From assembly GCA_016584495.1 (NCBI GenBank), contig WAID01000002.1, positions 1,178,001-1,242,000 of the forward strand: 64,000 nucleotides of DNA, read 5' to 3'. The position numbers and the translations under genes are program-made. Shown in pieces: positions 10,493 through 22,817 of the stretch (position 1 is its first letter; every line of letters begins with the position of its first letter). This DNA is from Celoporthe dispersa (lineage: Eukaryota; Ascomycota; Sordariomycetes; Diaporthales; Cryphonectriaceae). The notes below the pieces were generated by a model. The model made no database searches. It saw only the letters and a list, made by a program, of their open reading frames with translations, and was not told the DNA's origin.

Positions 10493-12691
10493 GTGGTCGT
10501 CCTGCTGAAGAAAATTTGAGGATCTTAACCAGCCAGAGGAGGAAAACGGTGTGTTACCTTACTTTCATTAGCACATCTAGCATTCGAGTTGTTCTTCCAA
10601 ACTTCACACTCTCTCGCTTGTGCTTGCGATTAGCCTAACACCTCGTCATTCCTCGCTACATCCACTATCGTCGTTACCGGTGCTGCACTCATTATTACTG
10701 CCGTGAAAACTGGAGGCGTTACTCTGGATATTGTTTCGAATATGGTGTTCCTCTCGTTGCCAAACCAAGGCCCAACGCTCTGGCTACTTCGGAGTGGCTT
10801 TGATGATGGTGAGGCAAGGTAAGAAGTCTTACATACATAATTACCTGATTCTGCTTATTTTGAGGTGTAGTCAGAATTAGTGACTATCTAGTCATATTGT
10901 GACTACAGGTAAATTTTGAAAGGTCTGCTTCAAGTATTTCGTAACATTGAGAGACATTTCTCATTCCAGTGATTACTCCGAATAGGGTCTTAAGTTTCAG
11001 CTCAGGCTCTTAAAATGGGTGGCCCGAAGGATACAACAGCATAACCACAATTACCCAGCTTCTAATTAGTTTATTTCTACATAATGAGCACCTTCGTTGA
11101 GGACTGCTGATTGGCTTCGGTCTTCATGTGGTCTGAGAAAACCCATCTCGACTAGCTTGGTGGCCACAGGTGTTACGATTTTTATATTTAGGTCCACGAG
11201 TCTCTCAATGATGGTGTCAGGTGCATTCCGAACAGAACGAACCAAGTCCACCTTCTATAAAGGCATACTTTCGTGAAAGTCATTAAGTTTGATTGAAATT
11301 GAATCATGTCCACCTTACTACGGGGCTGTTGGGTCGGTGGTCTCCTGGAAGACTGGGTCACATAGCAGATAATACACAACAACCCGTCTTGGTAGATATT
11401 TCGACTTGGAGCGACAAATATATAGGACACCGAATCTTCAACAAAACCATCAAGTGCTTCTTAATTCGGTAAATGGGCGAAACTGATCTAATTGCTATTC
11501 GCGTTCCACTTCAGTTCCGAGCAAGAGTACTAACAATACGTAGTAGCATCTGTTATCATCAACTTTTGAAGCCGATGCTCCCGACTTCGATCTAGCGAAA
11601 ACAGTATTTTATCTTTGTTCAGTGTGCAAGCAGGGTTCAAGGCTTCTCTCGCAGGTCGGCTCATAATGAAACTCCTGATCATGTGTTCGTCGATGAAATA
11701 CAAGGGACCTTGCGACTATTTGTTCTGCAATTTCCGGGGCACGGTGCAGCGAGATAATATTCAAGAGCAGCCTGGATATCTAGACATGAACTGACAGCGA
11801 GCTGTGGCCCACATTCCACCCAACATACTGCCTCTGGTCAACTGGCTCTTTGACAGCTTGACTTATGGAAGCTCATCTTGTGACTGGCGTCCGCCGTTAT
11901 CGGATGAATGCCATATAGTATACAGTATCACCTCAAAGACTGTCCCTGTGCCCTCCTACGAAGGGTCTGTCGACAGTGTGAGAAATGATGGCCTCTGCAA
12001 CACACTAGCGCAGGGGAACTACACCTTGGTGGCCTTAGCCTGAGCAATTACAGTTTGAGGCTCCATAGCGACTGGGATGATTTGTCGGTGATCTCCTAGA
12101 CTCCATAATAGGATCTAGCCGATGCCTAAGCCGTTCATCTCTAGTGGCCCCTTGGGCCTCCAGCGGCTTCAGTGCACAGACAGAGCCGTAGTCTGTTTTC
12201 GACGTACGCTGGCACTTGTCGTGAAGTACCGAGACGCTGAAAGAATAAGTGTGAAAAAAATAAGAAGAAGAAAAAAATCTGGGATCAAAGCGCTCACTGA
12301 CACTGTTGAAAGATCAAAACACAGTAGACGAGCCCAGAAAGACCGATGCGGTCTGCAATATTCACAAAAACGACAGCTGATCTGTGTACAGAGGTAGGAC
12401 TGATATTATTGGTGAAGGCAGCGCTGAAAGGACGAACGCGAACAACCTCCAGCAGGTGACTTCTTACAACAACCATTTTCAACCTTGGTGGGCATCAAGT
12501 ACTCAGCCATTCAGTACTGTTCGGCAGGCTAGAATCAAGCCGAGCAGTACTGTATGTGTCTCGTTGTGTTGACACTTGTGGTCGTCCCACAATCGACAGC
12601 TGGTGAACCGTTGGCCTCTCTCTGCTGTTGACATCTCGTCAAGGACCCTCTCACCACTTTTTGTCACACCCCGCCAGCTCCGCCAGTGACG
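10493..12691. other. Intergenic
   Basis: 2.2 kb between the glycine-rich protein gene and the RGS-LOV gene. Composition is AT-richer than the flanking genes. Only short ORFs without recognisable domains occur; nothing else is seen. Confidence 0.55.
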
Positions 12692-14742
12692 ATGGCATCC
12701 AGAACGGCCGGCGGTCATGGAGCTGCCCTGACTCCACCTTCAAGCGGGAAGAGCGAAGGGTTGGACAAGCCATACGAGATGGCCTCGGAAGGCTCAGACT
12801 GGGATGGATCAGCGGCAAACATCTTACCACCTCCGACACATTTCAGTTCAGCGCTGAAGCAGAGGAAACCGACCGAAGGGCTCAGTCGACGCTGGAAGGG
12901 CAAGACACTCGACCTGCAAGACTCAGCCCTCAGACAATATACCGATTACGATACACGTGGCACACCTCGAAGTCCACTCACCTCGCCTAGTGCTTGGACC
13001 AGCAGCACCTTTGGGAGGCTCGACGTCCAGACCACTCTCGACCGGCTCGAGGAAGACGCAGCTCCACCTCTACCGATCCTTGACGTCTTCTCTACCAAGA
13101 CATTCAAGGCTGTCTTGGAGAACACCGCTGCAGTAGCACGGTTCCGTGCATTCGCTGAGTCACGTGGTCGTGGTGACGATATCGATTTCCTCCTTCAGAT
13201 CGCCGAGTACAACCACGCCCTGGCTGTCGTGGGGCCAATCGTATGGGGCATGTCCTTGAAGTACACCGGCGTCGCTGCGTCAGCGCCGGTGAGACTTCCG
13301 TTGGCGGTTGCGAAAACCCTGAACACGGATATGCGAGAGGTGTCGGGCACACTGCTTCCAAACCTAGGGAATTTATTCCAAGACGCGGGGCAATTCGTCG
13401 AACAGAGTCTGGCACAGGACATTTATCCGGATTTTCTGAAGCACCAACTCTCACTCAACCTGCAGACGGTCGGCCGGGGCTACTCGCCCAGCCAAGCCTG
13501 TCCTGGGTTTGGGCACGCCTTTGCCTGACCAATCCCAACGAAGACGACGACCCTATGGTTTTTGCTTCTGATGGCCTTGCCGACGTGACTAGTTACAGTA
13601 CTGGCGATATCGTATCAAAAAATTGTCGCATCTTTCAGGGGTCTAGGACGAGGGCCAGCGGCATCGATCGTATTCGGCATGCACTCTCTACACAGAACGA
13701 ATTCACCGACCTCGTCTTAAATTACACCAAGGACGGGAGGATGTATTGGAACCTCCTCTTCATCGCAAAACTGGTTGGCCTAGGTGGAGAAACCCGTTAT
13801 CATCTCGGAGGGCAGATTGATGTTACTGAGATGCTTGAGCGGCAGGAGGACGTCACACACTTCCTGGGGGTTGCGCCGTCTCTATCACGAGGCCCCCCAT
13901 CGCTGATCCAGAAACCGAGGGACCGACAGCAGGACCATCGAGGCTCATGGCGAAACGGAGTCAAAGAGAGGCCACAGGATCGCGAGCGCGACGAGAGGAC
14001 CAGGTACCCACCGAGTGCATCACGCAACAAACTCCTCAAGGGCTTCCGGCGGCGTTATTCTCAGACTGGTTCCCCGGGAACGGATGGCAGCATTGACCCT
14101 TCTGCTTCCGAACCCTCCTCACCGATGGAGGTACGGAAATCGAGCTCATTCTCGACGCCTTCACCGTCACCTCATCAGATTGTCGTGTCTCCATACTCGA
14201 GATACCTGGTCTCGGAGTACGTCAAGCCATCACCAAGCTTCGGCCCGTCACGCGAAAAGAAGAAGGACCGGGCTCAGTTACCGCTGACCTTCTGCTCTGC
14301 CTCTGCCCTGGAGAGCCTGGGGATTGGTAATCACGAGCTCGCTAGCATCCTCGGCTCGGACATATTCGAGGTTCTATCCGAAAAAGCCGGATCCAACTCT
14401 ATCACGAAACCATTCAAGTCTACGGTCCGGGCGGGTCTGGCAGAGGGCAGAGCAGTCAAGCTTGATCTGAGTCTCGAAGGCAATAGCAAGCCGAGCAGGT
14501 CTAGAGGACTCTCGTTGACGAGAAAGCTCGGCGGAGGAGACTTTGGTGGTGTGGGCATGAAGAGCGAGATGCGGCCGAACGAGGGCCGCTCGCTGCGTAA
14601 GAGTCTCAGTCTGGAAAGGCTTGTCTCGATATCCACCAGCTCGGGATCTGTTGCGAATTTCGTGAGCTACTGGACACCGCTCAAGGATGACGGGGGAGTT
14701 GTTCGCTGGGTTGTCCTCATTCTTTTGCCAGAGGTGGCTTGA
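12692..14742 (+). CDS. RGS-LOV photoreceptor/G-protein regulator, frameshifted
   Basis: ATG at 12692. Residues about 1-125 are disordered, about 126-265 an RGS domain (DVFSTKTFKAVLEN, VARFRAFAESRG, DIYPDFLKHQL). A LOV domain follows with the flavin-adduct motif NCRIFQGSRT, flavin contacts in LVLNYTKDGRMYWNLLFIAK, and the distal GGQIDVTE Gln. After a basic Ser/Arg linker comes a second PAS-like block (SDIFEVLSEKAG ... STVRAGLAEGRAVKLDLSL) without a photoactive Cys, ending SYWTPLKDDGG. Frame changes at the TTT run 13520-13522: as given, translation stops at 13528; one extra T joins CPGFGHAF to CLTNPNEDD as in relatives. No introns. Fungal RGS-LOV proteins bind anionic membranes under blue light and can restrain G-protein signalling; that role is inferred here. 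Confidence 0.87.
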
Positions 14743-17657
14743 TATTACTCGAGCGGTTTCTTCAGGGCTCACCCATTGCACCTGACTGTTTTCTGGCGTT
14801 GGGATTGATCTCAAGACTGTCTGGCTTCCCTGTCAGCATACCGTCCGTGTCTGAGAAGCCTCAAGACTCACCCTCAGAGTTCACACACTGTAACGAATAA
14901 GCGCCGTCCCATGACGATATGACTCAATGACATCGGGTGCCCAAGATAATTACACGATGATCTGTCATTCAAAGAACAGCGAAAATTGGTATTCATTGGC
15001 TACGATACGTCCTGGATGCGTAATGCCAGCAACTTTACAATGGCCAGATTCTGAAGTTCGGGCTGTGTCAGCACATTGCTGCCTACACATGGCCTCCATC
15101 TTGCCCAGCCTCCTCCTGCTTAGAAACAGGAAGCCTGGAATCATGATCGTGTGGTTCTCTGGACTGTGCACTGCTCAGTAGCCGGTCCGCGGTCCACTCG
15201 TGCGATCCTCTTCATCCTCTTCGTTTGTAGCACTGCCTCGCCTCCCGTCCCCGCCTTGAAAATATTGGAACCTGCTTTATATGCATATTGTGCACGGCTC
15301 AGCATCACCGCAAGTTTTATCTAAGAAGTATTTGAGGTCAGACCAGAGAACCTTGGACTTTACTTAAAATTTTGATGAAAATACGTATAATAATAAACTC
15401 GATGGATAGATTTCAACTTCATATAACTATTTACAAAAATTCGTCTAGCTTATACACTACTTCTGATGATTTCTTCAAACTACTACTTTGATCTTACGTT
15501 GAGCCCTGTGATTCACACTGGGTCTCACAGTTCTCGGAGCCCAAAACATCGCAGCAAGGCAGACCATGCAGTACTCATCTAGGGCAGCCAAGCTTCTTGG
15601 GCATGATTTGCTAAAGGCTATGCATCGGTGATCCCTGGCACGAGTCTGCTAATCCTTAAACATGTAACCCGTGCCGCGTCACAAACCCGGGACATTGATT
15701 CAAAAGCGCCAGCACTTGCCGCAGCTGAGAATCTATACAGAACAGCATTTTGTGTCATGAGACATTGGTCAAGTCCGACAAGAGCTTGGAAGACCGTACG
15801 TAGTTCTCTTCTGCATTTGGAACCTTGCGCAGTGTGGCAACAAGAGTATCAAGAGATTTGTGGTTCACTACAGAGAGCGATCGGCAGCAGGTTTGCTGCG
15901 ACGACGAGTTGCAGCCTCACACAGCCCATTAGACAGACAGAGCTCTATTTAGCCATGTTACTTTTCAGGGATCCAAACAGGTATCTTAGGCCGCAATTTG
16001 GGGTCTAGGACGGGTTAACAAGCAGCACTCATACGTTGGGAAGATGGCTTAATATATTTACTCGCCTCACACGACGCCGGTACCTGTAGATCTCGCTGCG
16101 ATTTGAGTAGTGAAAAGTCAACGAGGTTACATTGTTTCAGGCAGCGTATTATTGCCTCCACCCACACCTGATGACGGCCAAACCGTGACGTCGGGACCAT
16201 CCATTGGCGTGCAATCACCGTAACAGCCGGACTGGGGTTATCGTCAGCGGTTGTCGAATGAGGCAGCCTGCCGAATGATCGCAATCCTGCGATTTCGAGA
16301 TCGTGCACAACTACGCTGATCAGGAATGTCGCTGGAGTGAGAAATACGCAGGTTTGGAAATGCGCAGCTGCGTTAAGCCTATAGGGAGGCGAAGCGAAAG
16401 GTGGTGACCGGCTCATGACGAATAACCTGGCTTAGTCAGAATAAGCGCAAATCTTGACCCAAACCGGTAGACAAATAACATCGGCTCACCCCATGCCTTT
16501 AGAAAGTAGGTTCGCCTCGCCGCTCCAATTCCACGTATCTGATTGGAGATGTATAAACGTCGAGTGACCTGCAGTTAGGGGAAATCTATCTCTGCGGCAG
16601 ACAAACGTCAGGTAAATAAAGGACTTGCTGATATCGAACATTCGAATAAAGCTGACCTATATATATGTATAAAACTAATATCAGTGAAAATCACAATATG
16701 TCGACCGTTCCAACGACTCTGGCCCCATTGAAGCCGTGGCAATAGCAAGCAGCTTGTGGTGATATGAAGCGGCGCATATTCAGCATGACATTTGTCTAGT
16801 ACCTGCAGCAAGCACGCCGTGGGGAGCATGAGCCTCGACGACATTCGAACGGGTTAAGGTGACCGGACCAGATTTGGAAGGGAGCGTGCAGACACACGCA
16901 AATATACTCCAGCAGTATGTTATGTCAGATATCAAGGTCAGTCTATACATCGTTTTCAACTGTGTCGGAGACAGTACTCCGGGAAGTACGCGTGGCTGGG
17001 GAGTCCCAATCACGTGAAGTATACGTGATATGGTGGTTTGCAGCCCGCACACAGGATGGGCCGAGCCACTACTTTCACCTACTGCTCCAGTTGGAGTTAC
17101 GGCGATTCTCAGGAGGACGGGACGGGGCTGTTTGTGTAGAAAGATTCTGAATGGATGCGCGCTACAGAAAGAAGAGAAGAAAAACGAGGCAAGAACCAGA
17201 AGAGTCGGCTGAGTGAGGCTATCAACAGAACGGTAGTAGGTAAGATGGCTACCAGCACGCACGGGGTAGTGACTCACTGGCCCTTGCACAGCTTGGGTTG
17301 CTGGATACCTCGTTTCTGGGTGGCTGGTGAATGGACAGCCATTACTACACAACAGAATAAAGCTGAACATTGTGACTACAGCAGGACTGGCTAGAACACA
17401 CGAGACAGCCTCGCCTTCGTCGAAAGGCCTCGCCTTCTTCCGCCTCTTTAGGCGTCCAAACCGAGAAATAAATCTCCAAGGGAAAACAAGAGACGATCTC
17501 AACTGGAATGCAGACCCACCGATCGGCCTGCCTCAAGACGCCTGTGCTAAAGATGAGGTCGCTCTTCACTTATCGGAGATGATAAGAATTTGCATCTCTG
17601 GGGATTGCTTAACATGGAAAAGAAGGCTGCGGTGTCTTGTGCGACAGCTGCCATGCC
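14743..17657. other. Intergenic
   Basis: 2.9 kb between convergent genes. AT-rich around 15300-15500. The longest ORF (16780-17502, minus, 240 aa) has irregular composition and no domain, and is treated as chance. No RNA gene or repeat recognised. Confidence 0.5.
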
Positions 17658-19016
17658 CTAAATATCTGCACCCTCAACAAAGTCTTCGTCCCCGAGCTCC
17701 TCGGGCCTCTCAGGCAGCAGCGCTTGGACCCATGATCCTGCTTCAGCCAGTACCTCTGCTGGTACCTGAGGAGTGTCACAATCACGAGGGCCATTGAGCT
17801 CTCTCTCAGTCTGGTCGACAAAGGCGCCGCTGTTGACTCGTCGAAACCAACGCGGAAGAGTCTCAAGAATGTGAATACCGGGTATCTGCCGCTGCGGCCT
17901 GAGCTCTCTGTACGATTCCTCTGTCACGGGCGGCATCGTACCGCCTGTAGTCGCGTTCTCAGTCTCAGAGTCCGCTCTATCAACCAGATCACTTGCATCA
18001 GCATCAAGTACTTCTAGGTGTAGACGCTCGCGTGTGAATGCAACATGGACCCCCCGCCAGATGGCCTGGACCTGTGCCCACAATTGCAGTGGGACGCTAA
18101 ACACTGTAAGCACGAGGATGAGCATTGATGCTGCAATGGCTGATACGATGAGGCTTTCAGGCTCGAGAAGACTTGCGTTCTTGTGACCGGCCGTGACGTT
18201 CTGGTGGATGTCAGCATCTCTACTTCCTGGCGGTTGCTGTGCAATCCGTTGTGTGGGGGGTGAAACGCGTACCACAGGAGCAGTAATATTAGCTGCGTCC
18301 ACGACAATGGGAAAGCACAGAACGGCGGCTGCCCACGCATCCATCTCTGGCTTTATCGGCCTCCGCCTGTAGATGCTTGACAGCTGGGCCTTGAGGTCTG
18401 CTGCGACCCATGCCGATGATATAACGGGCGCCTTTCGGATATATTTGGTTGTGTTCTTCAAATGCAAGAGCAGGTTGTCGTGCCGCATTTGATCTTTGAC
18501 CAACCACCCCCGAACGAGCCACCCACCGATCCGCAGCTCTTCTCCCATGGGAACTCTTGTCTCCTCTCCAGCGCCCTTTGTGGTCGGTGTTGTCATGATG
18601 GCGAGCACGGTCACGACGAGCACGAGTCCGGGTATCATGCCAAGGACGATTACAACGTTCGTGAACCACGGAGGGAAAGGTGTCATCACAAGGCGGGTCA
18701 GGATGGACGTGGCGGTCAGGATCTTAGTCCTGAAGTTGTTGATCGCGGCAACATCGTACTCGGCGAATAATTTATAGACTCTGACAAGGAGGTGGAGAAA
18801 GGCTGAAAGCCTCAGGATTGTGTGAAAGCAGGGGCTGATGACGACTGCCTTAGCAAAGCGTTGACTCCCCAAGAGGTGCATCTTAGAAAACGCTTGAGGT
18901 CCTTTCTTGGAGATGATCATGGTGATGAGGATTGAGGGACCGGATCTGTGCCATAGACCATCATCAGCATTGTTTAAACTAGTAGTAGAGTGTAAGTCCT
19001 CTCCGATCCTCTCCAT
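17658..19016 (-). CDS. Multi-pass membrane protein of unknown function
   Basis: Intronless ORF of 452 aa from the first ATG at 19016; the frame stays open a few codons further upstream without another ATG, so an upstream exon is possible. Hydrophobic segments lie near residues 54-78, 117-141 (TNVVIVLGMIPGLVLVV), 226-246 and 288-312. N-glycosylation sequons (NIT, NVT, NAS) sit between the last two, suggesting that loop faces the lumen or exterior. The acidic C-terminal tail (about 140 aa) is probably cytosolic. I recognise no named domain; large fungal membrane proteins of this layout are mostly uncharacterised. Confidence 0.65.
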   Translation of the reverse strand: MERIGEDLHSTTSLNNADDGLWHRSGPSILITMIISKKGPQAFSKMHLLGSQRFAKAVVISPCFHTILRLSAFLHLLVRVYKLFAEYDVAAINNFRTKILTATSILTRLVMTPFPPWFTNVVIVLGMIPGLVLVVTVLAIMTTPTTKGAGEETRVPMGEELRIGGWLVRGWLVKDQMRHDNLLLHLKNTTKYIRKAPVISSAWVAADLKAQLSSIYRRRPIKPEMDAWAAAVLCFPIVVDAANITAPVVRVSPPTQRIAQQPPGSRDADIHQNVTAGHKNASLLEPESLIVSAIAASMLILVLTVFSVPLQLWAQVQAIWRGVHVAFTRERLHLEVLDADASDLVDRADSETENATTGGTMPPVTEESYRELRPQRQIPGIHILETLPRWFRRVNSGAFVDQTERELNGPRDCDTPQVPAEVLAEAGSWVQALLPERPEELGDEDFVEGADI

Positions 19017-20621
19017 CACCGGCTTTGCAACGAATATCACACATGCGGATGACTGCTAAATCTTCAGAGCAGGAGCCGATCAAGTATTGATACTTTGAAT
19101 AAGGTGTGCTCTCACGAAGTATTGCTTCCACCAAGGCCAGGTGGCTCAGACCGATCACTTCAAAATGAACACGGCAACGACGGACGAAAGGATGACTTTG
19201 AAGGCAGACGAAGCGACTTACCAAGTGGAATGGACGAGTACTGATGTCTGCAACGATCTCAAGCGGCGATGGAGTGGAAAACACTGCGGACGTGACAAGA
19301 AACTCTCTCCCGGGTGATTCAGGAAATGCGAGATGAGAGGCAGATGACGACAAAGGTGAAGGAAGAGTAGGTTTAGAAAGGGCGAACCAAAGGGGGAGGC
19401 GGGAAGGACCTGTGCACTGCAGGCGGAGTCTGCTTGAGCTGCGCCAGTGGGTAGCTCGCAAAAAGACCAGTCTGAATCCTGACTACGGAGCCGACATTCA
19501 TCGTTCGAGAGAGGCCGAGCATCCTGGAATCCCCTCGATCGCAGGCCTATGGCACGTGGCCCTCCCCTCTTTTCCCCCCTCCTGTCTTCCCCTCTAACAA
19601 TGTCAAGGCAGGATCAACTTCCCATCGACATTCTCCAGACCACTTTACATGGGTAGCCCTTGCTTCCACCACGGAAAGAGAGCATACTTGATCACGACCG
19701 AGTCGGCTGGGATCCGGAGGAAGCAAAAAAGCAACAGGAATGTCCTTCCCGTCACTGTCTCAGCCTACAGATCTCCAAAGGTCAAACTTCCGAGGTGCTG
19801 GGTCACTCGTCATAGGCTCAACAGGGCGGGGAAGCATGAGCAGGCGGATGATTACAGCACTTGGGTACTGGCTTTGGTTGCCGAGAGGTATGAACAGAGG
19901 AAGGTCCTGCGCGGAAATGAATACGAAGAGTGTTCTAGCCCCTGCGAAAGCGGTCATCAGACGAGCGTTGAGCACCGAAAGTGCTATTCCGTGCATGAAG
20001 GTGGTCACACTCTCTCGTATCGTTGGCCAATGCTCTTTCTCTCCATGGCTTGGGTAATTATCGGACCTGGCTTATTGGATGAAGCAGGATCGCAGGTTAC
20101 CGCAGGTAGTCGCAGGCGGCTAATTATGCGTGAAGTGGCTTGCTTTGCTTTCCAATCAAATAAACAGGGCTTTCTGTGCTGCCGTCATCCTGGGCCCGCA
20201 CTTTGTCAACTTGGCCTTTTGCACCATTCGAGTCCGCCCGGACTTGCCATCTGCACATATCCTAACGCAATTGTCGTGCTCGTGAATCACTCGATCATTG
20301 CGATCAACTAAGCTCTCAAGAGGTCCATTCTTACATATTGCCAACGACCCTAGCTCGGCCGGTTTCTGTTCACGTCTTTCGGCCCGGATTGCCAGTTGCT
20401 CCCGATCCCGAGGCCCGATTGTCTGGTGATCCTCAGCTCCGGCAGCAGTCAAGCAGGCACGGTAGAAGACGGGTAAGCGCTTGTCAAGGCTTCCACCAAG
20501 AGTCTCATCTTCGGCCTGACCACTCATCTCTCAAAAGGCTTGAGCCTCTCCTTCGTCAATATTCTCTAACCTCTTCAACTGTTTCGAAGACAGCTTCAGC
20601 GGTGTACTCTGCTAGCTCGCG
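19017..20621. other. Intergenic, divergent promoters
   Basis: Shared upstream DNA of the membrane-protein gene (minus) and the C2H2-like gene (plus). Overlapping ORFs on both strands lack protein-like features. Confidence 0.5.
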
Positions 20622-22089
20622 ATGGATGCGACGGCACCAGCTGAAGACCAAACGGGTACTCTTGTCCAACCGCGAGGGAACGACCCTTGCTGTGACGAAG
20701 AAAACAGAAATAGGTCATCCGAGATGCGTTGTCCGACGTCGTCGACAGAGAATGTCCGTTTCGCCTGTCCGTTTCTAAAGGCCGATCCGCGTAAGACGCA
20801 GGCCAACTCTATATGCGCAAGGAATACGTGGCCATCCATCGCCAGGTTGAAGTGTGTTTTTGCCCTGGTGTCGGTTTCCTCATTCTTGAACCTTCTGACA
20901 ACATCAGGGAGCACTTGTATAGGCGTCATTCACAGCAGAAAGTCTCTTGTCCTCGATGTGCTACTCCGTTCGAGAAAGAGAAGGAGCTGGACGACCACCT
21001 CAGGGCAGAGAGACCGTGCAAGATATTAGATTCGAATGATCGTCCAACACAGACGATCAGCCCTGCGCAAATGTACCTGCTTAGGAGGCGCAAGACTCAG
21101 TATCGAGAGAAGGAAGAGGATAAATGGTTCAAAATATTCTCCATCTTGTTTCCCGAGCAGAAACAACCAGCATCCCCATGTGAGTCTCGTTTTTACTCGG
21201 CTCAACATTTTCATTATTATCTGACCAAAGACTGCGCCCTTTGTGCGTGGATGGTTTTCTACGTAGCGATTATATTGGTCTCTGAACTCAACGCTTCATT
21301 GGAACACATTGTAGTCACGGTGTTCAGTCCCAGAATGTCATGGACTGTCCACCTCGCGCTATACAGCCGAAGTACTGACAGTAGGCAGATTCTGAAAGCC
21401 GTGGCGGTCTCTGGGACTGGGATAGTTACATGATGGAAAATCTTCAGGAGTCCATCACGAAACTTGTCGCCGCCTCAGTGACCAAAGATCTCCAAAACGA
21501 GTGCCTTCTTCAGCAGGACCCTAAAGCCGACCAGCGCGCCAGACAGATCATAGCGGACAACATCAGTGCTGCATTTTCTCAGTACAACAACCGAGGCAGT
21601 CTTCAACAGGAACCAGACAAAATTGAACAAGAATCGAGTAAAACTCAGTCGGAGACTTATGGTCTGCTCGAACGCATTCAAGGATCAGGAGTATGGAGTC
21701 CAACGCGAGGAGACATCCATAGTCCGCCCACACTGTCCTCTCAGTGTGCGACTATTGCTTCAGATTCGACAGACTTTGGAGGTGACCTCGAGGCAATACA
21801 CGAGGGGCACAGCCCGAGGAATGTGTTGTCGCCAGTCACCATGAGTCTCGGGCCTTCTTCAGATGCATCGGCGCTGGCAATTCTGCATGGAGAGTCTGGA
21901 GAGTTCTCCCATCAACTGAAGTACCAAGTCGCCGCGAATTCATTTTCCTCGTGGCCAATGTCATCCGACCGAAGTGACGCAGAACTCTTCCAAGTGTCTG
22001 AGTCTCTAGACTTGGATTTAGTCCATGTGCAACATAGTGCAGACTCTTGGGATCCCTGGTTATTCAGTTGCGACGATGGGCATCACTAA
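20622..22089 (+). CDS. Degenerate C2H2-type zinc-finger protein
   Basis: Three exons (20622-20845, 20908-21179, 21389-22089) give 398 aa. Near residues 45-110 is the fungal block FACPF...C...WPSIAREHLYRRH...CPRC...LDDHLRAERPC, a set of Cys/His pairs resembling C2H2 fingers in a large fungal family of probable nuclear proteins. Then QMYLLRRRKTQYREKEEDKW and ILFPEQ, also typical, followed by WDWDSYMMENL and a Ser/Gln-rich disordered tail. Splicing is well constrained: the first intron joins SIAR to EHLYRRH and the second creates a continuous SPYSES. DNA binding is possible but unproven for this family. Confidence 0.82.
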
Positions 22090-22817
22090 TGGAGACAATC
22101 TGGGGCTTTGGGGATTATGTTAAAGTTCCAGGTAAGCATCTTGCACAGGATGCAATATATTTTCCAGCACCCCCACAGCTGCAAGTACGCACTTGAATCC
22201 TCGGAACTGGAATGGAGGTCCCCAAGCACTCACAGCTACGAGATTGTTAGTTCAAGACACTATTTCTCTCTGGAATGTTCTGACTTATGAAAGTAAGAAA
22301 ATTTGTGGACTGTGATTTGAAACCCTATCAGCGGCATATGAATTTTTACCACTTAGAACTGTTTACTCCACTCACTTCCAAAATGTTGCTTTAGCAGGTT
22401 GGAGAGATACATATGATGCATGAGAACATGCTGAAGCCCTGAACTATGATTCGACCAGAACCAAATGCGGAAATATTGATTTAAAGAAATATGAGTTAAA
22501 CAATCGATGTCTTGGCCTATTATTTGCACATTTATCTCATTTCTTCACGGTTCTGATGAATGTATGATTTATTTGTCAGTTATTTTTGCGAATCCGGCGT
22601 TGTAAGCCGTGGTTAACGGATTACCCTATATTTGCTGTCAGCTTCAGAAAAATATCCATACCGAACGCAGAGTCCTGCAGTTGAGGCCCTGCTTCAGGAG
22701 GAAGGGGGGGGGGATGATTGGCAAATAGCATTCCACAACTGTGGACAGCTCTAGGCGATAAATAATGATTTTATCTCTGCATAAAGGCTAACCCCCTCGG
22801 AACTTATTTCAACAACT
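22090..22817. other. Intergenic between convergent genes
   Basis: AT-rich 3' flanks; includes a nine-G run near 22706. No gene seen. Confidence 0.5.

Noticed and set aside
11625..11645. GGTTCAA-like T-arm motif, possible tRNA
   Set aside because: No acceptor stem, D arm or anticodon stem can be folded around it; the same holds for the similar motif at 1-21.
16780..17502. 240-aa minus-strand ORF in intergenic DNA
   Set aside because: Irregular composition with no signal, membrane or domain pattern and no spliced extension; not enough to call a gene.
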